A stretch of DNA of 64,000 bases, from positions 1 to 64,000 of the forward strand of contig NZ_JTDK01000001.1 of the NCBI RefSeq assembly GCF_000802305.1. Direction: 5' to 3'. Shown here piece after piece: positions 26,751 through 34,747 of the stretch; positions within the stretch are counted from its first letter, which is position 1; every line of letters begins with the position of its first letter. Origin of the DNA: Microbacterium mangrovi (GTDB taxonomy: Bacteria; Actinomycetota; Actinomycetes; Actinomycetales; Microbacteriaceae). The position numbers and the translations under genes are program-made. The notes under the pieces are model-generated. The model had not been told where the DNA came from. It saw nothing but the letters and a program-made list of their open reading frames with translations, and ran no database searches.

Positions 26751-27709
26751 CTCGGACGGTCGTGCTCGCCGGCGGGGTCGGCGGAGCGAAGTTCACCCTC
26801 GGGGTGCGCGAGGCCCTGGCGCGCCGCGAGGCGCCGCCGGCGACGGTCGTGGTCAACACGGGCGATGACCTGTGGCTGTCGGGCGTGCGACTGCAGCCCG
26901 ACGTGGACTCGATCATGTACGCGCTGGCCGGGCAGAACGACACGGTGCGCGGCTGGGGTCGCGCGGGCGACACCGAGCGCGTCAACGAAGAGCTCCAGGC
27001 CTGGGGTGCGGGCTGGCCGTGGTTCACCCTCGGCGACCTCGACCTCGGCACGCACCTGGCCCGCACCGGCTGGCTGCGCGACGGCCTCACGCCGACACAG
27101 GTGCTCGAGCGCATGTCGACGCGCTGGGATCTCGGGGTGCGGATGCTGCCGATGACCGACAGCGAGGTCGACACGCACGTGCGTCTCGCAGACGGCACCG
27201 TCTTGCACTTCCAGGAGTGGTGGACGCGGCACCGGGCGACGCTCGCCCCGGCCGCGTTCGAGAACCCCGGCATCGGCGACGCCGTGCCCGCACCGGGAGT
27301 CGCGGAGGCGATCGCCGCCGCGGACGTGGTGCTCGTCGCCCCCTCGAACCCGGTCGTGTCGATCGGCCCGATCCTCGCCGTGCCGGGCGTCCGCGACGCG
27401 CTGGCGCAGACGGCCGCGCCCGTGATCGGCGTCTCCGGGATCATCGGCGGCGCCGTCGTGCGCGGGATGGCCGACGTGTGCCTGGCCGCGATCGGGGTCG
27501 AGACGGCCGCCGACGCGGTCGCCCGGCACTACGGAGCACGCCGCGCCGGGGGAATCCTCGACGGGTGGCTCGTCGCCGAGGAGGACGCCGCGCTCGTGCC
27601 CGCGATCGAGGAGCGGGGCATCCGATCCCGCGCCGTGCCGCTGTGGATGACGGATGCCGCGGCATCCGGCGCCATCGTCGATGCCGCCCTGGAGCTCGCC
27701 GGCGTCTGA
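26747..27709 (+). CDS. cofD: 2-phospho-L-lactate transferase (F420 biosynthesis)
   Basis: 320 residues from [23 protein letters not shown] at the N-terminus, [21 protein letters not shown], the substrate loop [18 protein letters not shown], and [21 protein letters not shown] followed by [15 protein letters not shown] are CofD/FbiA landmarks. Transfers the phospholactyl (or phosphoenolpyruvyl) moiety to FO to form F420-0. It is translationally coupled to hemL, tying an F420 step to the heme operon, while fbiC and cofC are 6-11 kb away on the other strand. Confidence 0.95.
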   Translation: MTRTVVLAGGVGGAKFTLGVREALARREAPPATVVVNTGDDLWLSGVRLQPDVDSIMYALAGQNDTVRGWGRAGDTERVNEELQAWGAGWPWFTLGDLDLGTHLARTGWLRDGLTPTQVLERMSTRWDLGVRMLPMTDSEVDTHVRLADGTVLHFQEWWTRHRATLAPAAFENPGIGDAVPAPGVAEAIAAADVVLVAPSNPVVSIGPILAVPGVRDALAQTAAPVIGVSGIIGGAVVRGMADVCLAAIGVETAADAVARHYGARRAGGILDGWLVAEEDAALVPAIEERGIRSRAVPLWMTDAAASGAIVDAALELAGV

Positions 27710-27728
27710 AACCGCTCCCACCGGGGCA

Positions 27729-27734
27729 TAGGAT
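27729..27734 (+). promoter_or_regulatory. -10 box TAGGAT, leaderless-type
   Basis: TAGGAT ends 7 nt before ATG 27742. Confidence 0.5.
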
Positions 27735-27741
27735 CGCTCTC

Positions 27742-29157
27742 ATGTCTCGCAACGATGCGGATGCCGCGCCGCCCGCGCTCCCCGAACCGACCGTCTCGGT
27801 CGCCGACCCCGCCCGACTGTCCGGATCGGTGATCGGCCGGTATGCGATCGGCTCGCTCGGCACCGGCGGATTCGCGACCCTGCCCGGGCTCGTGCTCGTG
27901 TTCTACCTGACCGACACGCTCGGCGTCGCGGCCTGGGCGGCCGGACTCGTGATCACCGGCGCGAAGATCTGGGACGTGCTGATCGACCCGCTCGTCGGCG
28001 GGCTCTCCGACCGATCACTGCGGCGCACCGGGTCGCGCCGGCGGCTCATGGTCGCCGGCGGCATCGCGCTGCCGGTGTTCTTCCTGCTCACGTTCGCGGT
28101 GCCCGCCGACACCCCGCCGGTGGTCGCGGCGACGTGGGTGGTGCTCGCGTTCCTGCTGGCATCCACCTCGTTCAGCCTGTTCCAGGTGCCCTACATCGCC
28201 CTGCCGGCCGAGCTGACCGCGCGATACGACCAGCGCACGCGCCTGCTCACGGCGCGGGTCGCGGTGCTCGCCCTCGCGATCCTGCTGTTCGGCGCCGGCG
28301 GACCGCTGCTGCGCAAGATCGGCAACCCGTACACCGGCTATCTCGTGATGGGGCTCGTGGCCGGCGTCGTGATCGGCGCGGGCATGCTGATCTCGTCGAC
28401 CGTGGCACCCCGCGGCGTCGCCCCGGACCTGGCCGCCGTCGACGCCGCGCCCGCGCACGGATACCGGGCCGGATTCGCCGCGCTGCGCCGCAGCCAGCCG
28501 TTCCGGGTGCTGCTTTCCGCCTACCTGCTGCAGGCGCTGGCGACCGGGCTGATGCTGGCCGCGGCGAACTACGTCGCGGTGTGGGTGATGCACTCCGACG
28601 ACGCCCTCACCTTCCTCTTCGTCGCGCTCATCGCACCGGCGATCGTGTTCTCGCCGGTCTGGAACGCCGTGTCGCGGCGCCTCGGCAAGGAGCGCTCGTT
28701 CCGGCTCGCGTCGACCCTGTTCGCCGTGGCGGCGGCCTCCCTCACCGCGGCGATCTGGGTACCGGGCGCCTGGATGTACGCGTCGGTCGCGGTGGCCGGT
28801 GCCGCCTACGCGGGCATGCAGGCGCTGCCGATGGCGATGCTCCCCGACGTCATCTCGCACGACGCACGCACCCACGGACCCGGTCAGGCCGGCGTGTTCG
28901 GCGGCATGTGGACGGCAGGGGAGACCACCGGCATGGCGCTCGGCGCCGGGCTCCTCGCCCTCATCCTCACCGTCACCGGCTACCTCCAGACCACGGCCGG
29001 CCACACCGTGGTGCAGCCCGGAGCCGCCGTCACCGGCATCGCCGCCGCCTTCGGCGTCGTTCCGGCTGTCCTCACCCTCCTCAGCCTCGTGTTCCTGGCG
29101 CGCTATCGCCTGCGTCGCGAGGACATCGACGACCCCGCCCCGGAGGCCCGATCATGA
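27742..29157 (+). CDS. MFS transporter of the GPH (glycoside-pentoside-hexuronide) type
   Basis: 471 residues, 12 hydrophobic segments. The GPH signatures are present: GLVLVFYLTDTLGVAAWAAG, KIWDVLIDPLVGGLSDRSLR after helix 2, FSLFQVPYIALPAEL, and AMLPDVISHDARTHGPGQAG with GMWTAGETTGMALG in the C-terminal half. These cation symporters usually bring in sugars or glycosides. Co-translated (4-nt overlap) with a PLP decarboxylase, so its cargo may be an amino acid or amine rather than a sugar. Confidence 0.85.
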   Translation: MSRNDADAAPPALPEPTVSVADPARLSGSVIGRYAIGSLGTGGFATLPGLVLVFYLTDTLGVAAWAAGLVITGAKIWDVLIDPLVGGLSDRSLRRTGSRRRLMVAGGIALPVFFLLTFAVPADTPPVVAATWVVLAFLLASTSFSLFQVPYIALPAELTARYDQRTRLLTARVAVLALAILLFGAGGPLLRKIGNPYTGYLVMGLVAGVVIGAGMLISSTVAPRGVAPDLAAVDAAPAHGYRAGFAALRRSQPFRVLLSAYLLQALATGLMLAAANYVAVWVMHSDDALTFLFVALIAPAIVFSPVWNAVSRRLGKERSFRLASTLFAVAAASLTAAIWVPGAWMYASVAVAGAAYAGMQALPMAMLPDVISHDARTHGPGQAGVFGGMWTAGETTGMALGAGLLALILTVTGYLQTTAGHTVVQPGAAVTGIAAAFGVVPAVLTLLSLVFLARYRLRREDIDDPAPEARS

Positions 29158-30668
29158 CCGCTCCCGCCGACATCCTCGATCGCCTGACCGCGCTGCGCGC
29201 GCAGGACGCCCCCACCCACGGCGGCCGCCTGCTGTCGTACGTGTACGACTCCGGGCGTGCGGACCTCGACGAATTGGCGGCATCCGCCGTGCGCGCGATG
29301 CAGCCGGTGAACGGCCTGGACCCCACGACGTTCCGGTCGGTCGCGGTGATCGAGCGTGAGCTCGTCGACTTCGCCCGCGAGGTGTTCCATGCCGGGGAGG
29401 ATGTCACGGGCACCGCGACCTCCGGCGGCACCGAGAGCTGCCTGCTCGCCGTCAAGACGGCGCGCGAGGCCTGGCGCGCCCGCACCGGCTGGACGCCGGG
29501 CGACCCGCAGCCGCGGCTCGTCGCCCCGACGACGGTGCATGCCGCCTTCCGCAAGGCGGCCGCCCTGTTCGATGTCGAGCTCGACCTCGTGCCGGTGGAT
29601 CCGTCGACCGGCCGCCCGGCGGCATCCGACCTCGTCGCACGGCTGGGTTCCGACGTGGCCCTCGTGGTCGTGAGCGCGCCGAGCTACCCGTTCGCGGCGC
29701 TCGACCCGGTCCCGGAGGTCGCGGCCGCCGCGCTCGCCGCCGGCGTCGACCTGCACGTGGACGCCTGCATCGGCGGGTTCGCGCTGGCCTTCTGGCCGGA
29801 GGATGCCGCGGGCGCCCCCGCGCACGAGTGGGATTTCGCCGTTCCCGGCGTGACGAGCCTGTCGGCCGACCTGCACAAGTACGGCTACGCCCCCAAGGGC
29901 GTCTCGGTGCTGCTGCAGCGCGGCCGCGATCGCCAGCGGCACCAGTGGTTCGCGACCAGCGCGTGGCCCGGATACCCGGTGGTCAACCCGACCCTGCTCG
30001 GCTCGAAGTCGGCGGCGCCGCTCGCCGCGGCGTGGGCGATCACGCAGGCGCTCGGCGTCGACGGATTCCGTGAGCTCACGGCATCACTGGCGCGCTCGAC
30101 GGCGGCGATCGTCGCCGGAGTCGCGGCGATCGAGGGTCTGCGCGTCGTCGGAACCCCGACCGGTCCGATGGTGGCGGTCGCGGAGGATGCGGATGCCCCG
30201 GCCGAGCGCCGCGTCGACCCGCACCTGTGGGCCGATGCGATGGGTGGCTTCGGCTTCGCGGTGCAGTTGCAGCCGGCCTCGGTGCAGCCCGACGGGACGC
30301 GGCTGCCCTCGACCGCCCACCTGACCGTGACCCCGGTCACCGAGCGGGTGCTCGACGAGCTGCTGACGGCATCCGGACGGGCGGCGGACGCCGTGCGCGG
30401 GATGCCGCACCTCGACGGCGGGGCGATCGCGGCGCAGCTGCTCGGCGGGCTCGGTGTGCCGCCGGAAGCCCTCGCGGGCGGAGCCGTGCCGCTCGATTCC
30501 GACACGGCGTTCGCCATCCTGCAGGCGGCGGGTCTGGTCGGCGCGCCGACGGATGCCGCGGCGGGCCTCGGTCCGCTGGCGCCGGTGCTGGCGCTGGTCG
30601 AGGCGCTCCCCGCCCCGCTCGTGGAGCGCCTGCTGATCGAGCTCCTGGCGGCCGGCCTGGAGCGCTGA
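29154..30668 (+). CDS. PLP-dependent group II decarboxylase / sphingosine-phosphate-lyase-like enzyme
   Basis: 504 residues. ATSGGTESCLLAVKTAREAW, then VDLHVDACIGGFALAFW (PLP-binding Asp) and SLSADLHKYGYAPKGVSVLL with the Schiff-base Lys. The HVDACIGGF and HKYGYAPKG blocks are those of the sphingosine-1-phosphate lyase / group II decarboxylase branch. The C-terminal ~120 residues are Ala/Leu-rich and longer than in most relatives. Substrate unknown; an acyl-phosphate lyase role or amino-acid decarboxylation are both possible. Second gene of an operon with the GPH transporter. Confidence 0.85.
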   Translation: MTAPADILDRLTALRAQDAPTHGGRLLSYVYDSGRADLDELAASAVRAMQPVNGLDPTTFRSVAVIERELVDFAREVFHAGEDVTGTATSGGTESCLLAVKTAREAWRARTGWTPGDPQPRLVAPTTVHAAFRKAAALFDVELDLVPVDPSTGRPAASDLVARLGSDVALVVVSAPSYPFAALDPVPEVAAAALAAGVDLHVDACIGGFALAFWPEDAAGAPAHEWDFAVPGVTSLSADLHKYGYAPKGVSVLLQRGRDRQRHQWFATSAWPGYPVVNPTLLGSKSAAPLAAAWAITQALGVDGFRELTASLARSTAAIVAGVAAIEGLRVVGTPTGPMVAVAEDADAPAERRVDPHLWADAMGGFGFAVQLQPASVQPDGTRLPSTAHLTVTPVTERVLDELLTASGRAADAVRGMPHLDGGAIAAQLLGGLGVPPEALAGGAVPLDSDTAFAILQAAGLVGAPTDAAAGLGPLAPVLALVEALPAPLVERLLIELLAAGLER

Positions 30669-30683
30669 TGACGCTGCATCACC

Positions 30684-30717
30684 TGTGCATCACGACGTGA
30701 TGTTAGAGTGATGCACA
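30684..30717 (+). promoter_or_regulatory. Second vapBC operator: perfect 10-bp inverted repeat over the start codon
   Basis: TGTGCATCAC (30684-30693) and GTGATGCACA (30708-30717) are exact inverses with a 14-nt spacer; an extra half-site GTGATG begins at 30698. A TAGAGT -10 box (30704-30709) lies inside, 7 nt before ATG 30717, so the bound antitoxin would cover both promoter and start. Confidence 0.75.
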
Positions 30718-30947
30718 TGCGCACCACCATCGACCTTCCACCCGCCGCACACCAGCGTGTGCGTGAACTGGCGGCTTCTCGTCACCAGTCGATGTCTGCG
30801 GTCGTGGTCGATCTGACGATGCGCGGGCTCGCGCAGCTCGACGTGGCAGTGGAGTATTCGCGCGACGCGGTGTCCGGCCTGCCGACGATCGGCGTCGGTC
30901 AGCAGGTCACGTCCGAAGATGTCGCCACCGCGCTGGACGACGAGTGA
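30717..30947 (+). CDS. vapB: VapB-like antitoxin
   Basis: 76 residues from ATG 30717, chosen by the -10 box 7 nt upstream (ATG 30711 and GTG 30708 are also in frame). MRTTIDLPPAAHQRVRELAA followed by HQSMSAVVVDLTMRGLA is a ribbon-helix-helix; the acidic tail (TSEDVATALDDE) should bind the toxin. Overlaps vapC by 4 nt (GTGA). Confidence 0.85.
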   Translation: MRTTIDLPPAAHQRVRELAASRHQSMSAVVVDLTMRGLAQLDVAVEYSRDAVSGLPTIGVGQQVTSEDVATALDDE

Positions 30948-31339
30948 CGTCCTATCTGCTCGACGCCAACGTGCTCATCGCGTTGACGATCCGCGAGCAC
31001 GTCCACTTCCGACGCGCGAGCCGATGGTTCGGAGGGATCGAGACGGCCGCCGTCTGTCCGGTCACCGAGGGCGCGTTGATGCGATACGCGGTGCGGATCG
31101 GCGTGTCCCCGTCCATCGTGAAAGGACTCATCACGGCGTTGCGGGCCGATCCTCGAATCGAGTTCTGGCCTGACGAGCTGAGCTACGAGGCGGTCGACCT
31201 CCGTCACGTGGTGGGGCACCGGCAGGTGACCGATGCCTACCTCGCCTCGCTCGCAGTGGCACATGACAGCGTGCTCGCGACCATGGACGACGCATTGCAC
31301 GCGACGCTCCCGCACGCGACGCTGCTGATCCCCGACTGA
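30944..31339 (+). CDS. vapC: VapC-like PIN-domain toxin
   Basis: 131 residues from a GTG start. PIN acidic residues are intact: D7 (YLLDANVLIAL), E42 (CPVTEGALMR), D97 (RQVTDAYLASLA) and D115 (LATMDDALHA). The PVTEGALMR form is that of the TA-type 'TIGR00028/Mtb VapC' group. Only distantly similar to the VapC at 7933, and the operators differ too, so this is an independent pair. Confidence 0.9.
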   Translation: MTSYLLDANVLIALTIREHVHFRRASRWFGGIETAAVCPVTEGALMRYAVRIGVSPSIVKGLITALRADPRIEFWPDELSYEAVDLRHVVGHRQVTDAYLASLAVAHDSVLATMDDALHATLPHATLLIPD

Positions 31340-31384
31340 TACGTAGCCTGGTGCCGGGACGGCTCCGGAGAACTGACCGGGTGC

Positions 31385-32314
31385 TCAGCCGCGGCGGGCG
31401 AGGAGTGACAGCCGGCTCAGCGCGCGCTCGACGTCGGGCGGCGGAGCGGTGGCCGCGGTGATCCGATCCGGCTCCCCGGCTGCGTGTACGTGCAGGGGGA
31501 TGTCTCGGTCGTAGAGCACGTCGACGAGCGCGGCGAACCGGGCCAGCGGCTCCCGATCGACCGTCGAGAGATCGGGGACGCCGCGCACGGTCATCGTGGC
31601 CGCGGTCAGCGCCAGGTACTGCGCGACGCTGTGCGGGCGGACGCAGAGGTCGTCGAACGAGAAGACCGTCCCGGGTGCCTCGGGCGCGGTGTCGCTGTTC
31701 CACGTGCCGGCGGCGAAGCCGCGGTGCCGGTCGCGTCCGATCGTCCGATAGTCCGGCCCGTCGCCGACGTGGACCGTCTCGAGACGCGTGCGGATGAGGC
31801 CGATCGCCGGCAGGAACCGCTCGTGATACAGCGGGTCGGGCATCAGGTCTTCCGGCGCGTAGTTCGACGTCGCCACCAGCAGGATGCCGCTGTCGAGGAT
31901 CGTGGAGAGCGTGGCCGTCAGGTAGACCCCGTCCGCGACGTCGTGCACGTGGAACTCGTCGAACAGCACCGCCCGGGCATCGCCGAGCAGATGCCGGATG
32001 GAGCGTTCCAGGGGTTCGCGTCGTCGCACGATCTGCGTCTGGAGGTCGCGGAAGAACTCGTGGAAGTGGACGCGGCGCGTGCGCGTGGTCGGCACCGCCG
32101 CGAGGTACGCCTCGGCGAGGAGGCTCTTGCCCCGGCCCACGGGTCCCCAGAGGTAGAGGCCGTGGCGAGTGGGACGGGCCATCGTGTCGATCGCGTCGAG
32201 TTGGGCGTCGTCGAAGGTCGCACCGGTGCGGTCCAGTGCGGCAAGGAACGGCTCGCGGGCGGCGGCGGTGAGCGGATGGCCTTGGGCATCCGCGCGGCGG
32301 GTGATCGTGGTCAT
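31385..32314 (-). CDS. zapE: AFG1-family ATPase (ZapE-like)
   Basis: 309 residues. Walker A GPVGRGKS (residues 57-64), Walker B in ARAVLFDEFHVHDVADG, sensor region LVATSNYAPEDL and FSFDDLCVRPHSVAQYLALT are AFG1/ZapE landmarks. In proteobacteria ZapE acts at the Z-ring; in actinobacteria the role is less clear and may concern protein quality control. Its ATG overlaps the stop of the GNAT gene by 4 nt. Confidence 0.9.
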   Translation of the reverse strand: MTTITRRADAQGHPLTAAAREPFLAALDRTGATFDDAQLDAIDTMARPTRHGLYLWGPVGRGKSLLAEAYLAAVPTTRTRRVHFHEFFRDLQTQIVRRREPLERSIRHLLGDARAVLFDEFHVHDVADGVYLTATLSTILDSGILLVATSNYAPEDLMPDPLYHERFLPAIGLIRTRLETVHVGDGPDYRTIGRDRHRGFAAGTWNSDTAPEAPGTVFSFDDLCVRPHSVAQYLALTAATMTVRGVPDLSTVDREPLARFAALVDVLYDRDIPLHVHAAGEPDRITAATAPPPDVERALSRLSLLARRG

Positions 32315-32793
32315 GCCGCGGGGCGGTGCATCCGGATCTCGCGCACGCCGTCTTCGACCTTCTCCGCGCCGTCGGCGACGAACCGGTTGCGGCGGTAGAA
32401 GGCCTGGGCGCGCGGATTCGGGTCGGCGACCCACAGCACCGCCTCGTCGTCCGGGTCGATGACGGCGTCGAGCAGCCGGGCCCCGGCGCCGGAGCCCTGG
32501 TGCGCGGCGAGCAGGTACAGGGCGTACAGCTGCGGGATGCCGAGCTCTTCACCCGCCGGGTTGGCGAGGGCGAGCCCGACGATCTGCCCGTCGTGCTCGG
32601 CGACCGCGGCCCGATGCTCGGCGTACCGCGGATCAGTGAGCACGGCCGTCCAGAAGCGGCGGCGGCGCGGTTCGAACTCGGGGTCGTCGAGCAGCTGATC
32701 GGGGAAGAGCCCCCGATACGTCTCGCGCCACCCCTGCACGTGCACATGGGCCAGGCCCGGGATGTCTTCGGGATCAGCAGGGCGGACCAGCAT
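32311..32793 (-). CDS. GNAT-family N-acetyltransferase
   Basis: 160 residues with a full GNAT fold: VRPADPEDIPGLAHVHVQGW, then LYALYLLAAHQGSGAGARLL (acetyl-CoA loop Q-G-S-G-A-G) and NPRAQAFYRRNRFVADGAE. Acceptor unknown. First gene of a pair with zapE. A TAGCGT -10 box sits 6 nt upstream. Confidence 0.9.
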   Translation of the reverse strand: MLVRPADPEDIPGLAHVHVQGWRETYRGLFPDQLLDDPEFEPRRRRFWTAVLTDPRYAEHRAAVAEHDGQIVGLALANPAGEELGIPQLYALYLLAAHQGSGAGARLLDAVIDPDDEAVLWVADPNPRAQAFYRRNRFVADGAEKVEDGVREIRMHRPAA

Positions 32794-32799
32794 CCCTCG

Positions 32800-32805
32800 A
32801 CGCTA
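32800..32805 (-). promoter_or_regulatory. -10 box TAGCGT, leaderless-type
   Basis: On the minus strand TAGCGT ends 6 nt before the ATG at 32793; it drives the GNAT-zapE pair. Confidence 0.5.
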
Positions 32806-32890
32806 CTCCCTGAAAGAGTGCTGGATGTCGAGGTTGCACAAGCTGGGATCAGACCGAGACCAACGGGTGGTCTGAGCATGTGGTTCTTCA

Positions 32891-32997
32891 CTCGTCACGA
32901 ACCGTGGCCCGGGCTGTGGATCGTGACGAGCGAACTCGCCGCAATGATGCTCGCTCGTCACGAATTGCCGCCAGCGGGGTGATTCGTGACGAGCGAC
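32891..32997. repeat. Palindromic repeat family D, two adjacent palindromes
   Basis: CTCGTCACGAA opens and TCGTGACGAGCG closes a palindrome at 32891-32932; a second one, CTCGCTCGTCACGAATT to ATTCGTGACGAGCGACG, spans 32948-32997. Placed between the cofC stop and the GNAT gene promoter. Related units occur at 49209-49323. Confidence 0.75.
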
Positions 32998-33017
32998 GCG
33001 AAGCCTCCGCGCGGGAC

Positions 33018-33743
33018 TCAGCCGGGGAGCAGGGCGGAGGTGCGAGGGCCGAGGCCCAGGGCCGAGGCCGCCGCCAGCTGCGCGGCCGTGTCGACGTCAC
33101 GGCGCAGGGAGGAGGTGTCCGGCACCCCCAGGGCGACGCAGCCCAGGGCGACGTGCCGCGCGAACGACCCGTCGCCGAACGCCGAGGCCCACGGCATCCC
33201 CGGGGCGGCCGTGACGAGCGTCGTGCCCGTGCCGTCCGCGTCGGCGACGACCGCCCGGGGGAGGGATGCCGCCTCCCGCAGTGCCGCGGCGAGTTGATCG
33301 GGACGCAGTGCCGGCAGGTCGCCGAGCAGCGCGGCCCGGTACGCGTCGGAGCCGGCGAGGGATGCCCCCGCCGCGACCGCGGCATCCAGCCCGGCGCCCG
33401 GGTCGGGGCACACGTCTGCCCCGAGGGCCCGCGCTTCGCGTGCCGTCTGCTCGTCGTCGGTCACCACGATCACGCGCGCGGCCGCTGCCGCCGCGGCGAT
33501 CGTGTCCAGGGCGATCGCCCGGGCGAGCTGCTCACGCCCGACCCCCGGCACGCGAAGCCGGGACTTGCCGTGCGTCGCGGGCTTGACCGGGATGACGATC
33601 GTCCAGCGCGTACCGGATGCAGGATCGATCGCTTTCGTCTCGACCGCTTCTCCCGTGTTCCCGCGGTCGGCGCCCGGTGGCGACGGGGTCGATCCTGCGT
33701 TCGGTACGCGACCGGACCCGGCGGCGCCGGCGGCGGCGCTCAA
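33018..33743 (-). CDS. cofC: 2-phospho-L-lactate (phosphoenolpyruvate) guanylyltransferase, F420 biosynthesis
   Basis: 241 residues if started at TTG 33743. TIVIPVKPATHGKSRLRVPG carries the family KP-x(4)-KSRL nucleotide site; VIVVTDDEQTAREARALGAD and AALLGDLPALRPDQLAAAL follow. Makes the activated phospholactate (or PEP) used by CofD. No ATG or GTG occurs in frame before the KSRL motif; the only usable start is TTG overlapping the fgd stop (TTGA), which adds ~47 residues of Gly/Pro/Ala-rich sequence encoded by palindrome F. The extension is therefore probably repeat-derived and non-essential. Confidence 0.88.
   Translation of the reverse strand: MSAAAGAAGSGRVPNAGSTPSPPGADRGNTGEAVETKAIDPASGTRWTIVIPVKPATHGKSRLRVPGVGREQLARAIALDTIAAAAAAARVIVVTDDEQTAREARALGADVCPDPGAGLDAAVAAGASLAGSDAYRAALLGDLPALRPDQLAAALREAASLPRAVVADADGTGTTLVTAAPGMPWASAFGDGSFARHVALGCVALGVPDTSSLRRDVDTAAQLAAASALGLGPRTSALLPG
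33608..33709. repeat. Palindrome F inside the 5' part of cofC
   Basis: GCGTACCGGATGCAGGATCG (from 33608) and the inverse CGATCCTGCGTTCGGTACGC (to 33709) match at 18 of 21 positions over 21-nt arms. The whole element is read through in frame as the N-terminal extension of CofC. Confidence 0.7.
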
Positions 33744-34747
33744 AGGTGCCCGTACCGCTCGCGGAGACGGGGGAGGATGTCGCGGGCGTACAGGTCGAGG
33801 AACTCCGGCTGGTCGAACCCCGGGTCGTGGAACACCAGGTGCCGGAACCCCATGTCGACGTACCGCCCGATCTGCTCGACGTGCTCGTCCGGGTCGGTCG
33901 ACACGATGAACCGGGACGCGACGCGCTCGATCGGCAGTTCGGCGGCGAGCCGCTGCATCTCGATCGGATCGTGCACGTCGCGCTTCTCCTCGGGCGAGAG
34001 GGCCAGGGGCGCCCAGAACCGGGTCTTCTCGAGCGCGGTCTCGCGGTCGGGGTGGTACGAGACCTTGACCTCCATGAGGGTGTCGACGTCGGCGGCATCC
34101 CGACCCGCCTTCTCGAGGCCGTCCGCCAGAGCCGGCAGCAGCGTCTCCTCGTACAGCGACGCGGCCTTGCCGGAGGTGGTGATGTAGCCGTCGGCGATGC
34201 GCCCGGCCAGGCGGGTCGCCGCCGGACCCGAGGCCCCGATGTAGATCGGCACCCCGTTCGCCGGACGATCGTAGACGGTGGCGTCCTTCACCGAGTAGTA
34301 GGTGCCGTCGAACGTGACGCGCTCGCCGGCCCACAGCTCGCGCATGAGGGTGATCGCCTCTTTCATGCGCTGGAAGCGCTCGGGCGGCTCGGGCCACTCG
34401 AGTCCGAGCGTCACCTCGTTGAGCGCTTCGCCGGTGCCGACGCCGAGCACGACGCGGTCGGGATACATGACCGCGAGGGTCGCGAACGCCTGGGCGATGA
34501 CCGCGGGGTGGTAGCGGAACGTCGGCGTCAGCACCGAGGTGCCGATGATGACCCGCGACGTGCGGGCCCCGAGCGCCCCGAGCCAGGGCAGCGCGGCGGG
34601 CGCGTGCCCGCCGTCGTGCATCCACGGCTGGAAGTGGTCCGACAGCCACACCGAGTCGAACCCGTGGCCCTCGGCCAGGACTCCGAAATCGATCAGCTCG
34701 TTCGGGCCGAACTGTTCGCTCGACGCCTTGTATCCCAGTCGCAGCAT
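33740..34747 (-). CDS. fgd: F420-dependent glucose-6-phosphate dehydrogenase (LLM class)
   Basis: 335 residues, the same length as mycobacterial Fgd1 and similar along its length: RLGYKASSEQFGPNELIDFG, SDHFQPWMHDGGHAP (F420-stacking and catalytic His region), GTSVLTPTFRYHPAVIAQAF, VFLGVGTGEALNE-like VLGVGTGEALNEVTLG, and the phosphate-binding KVSYHPDRETALEKTRFWAP and PIEMQRLAAELPIE. Oxidises glucose 6-phosphate and reduces F420. Starts at the ATG overlapping the previous stop (TGATG). Its presence between F420 biosynthesis genes shows the cofactor is used as a hydride carrier. Confidence 0.9.
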   Translation of the reverse strand: MLRLGYKASSEQFGPNELIDFGVLAEGHGFDSVWLSDHFQPWMHDGGHAPAALPWLGALGARTSRVIIGTSVLTPTFRYHPAVIAQAFATLAVMYPDRVVLGVGTGEALNEVTLGLEWPEPPERFQRMKEAITLMRELWAGERVTFDGTYYSVKDATVYDRPANGVPIYIGASGPAATRLAGRIADGYITTSGKAASLYEETLLPALADGLEKAGRDAADVDTLMEVKVSYHPDRETALEKTRFWAPLALSPEEKRDVHDPIEMQRLAAELPIERVASRFIVSTDPDEHVEQIGRYVDMGFRHLVFHDPGFDQPEFLDLYARDILPRLRERYGHL

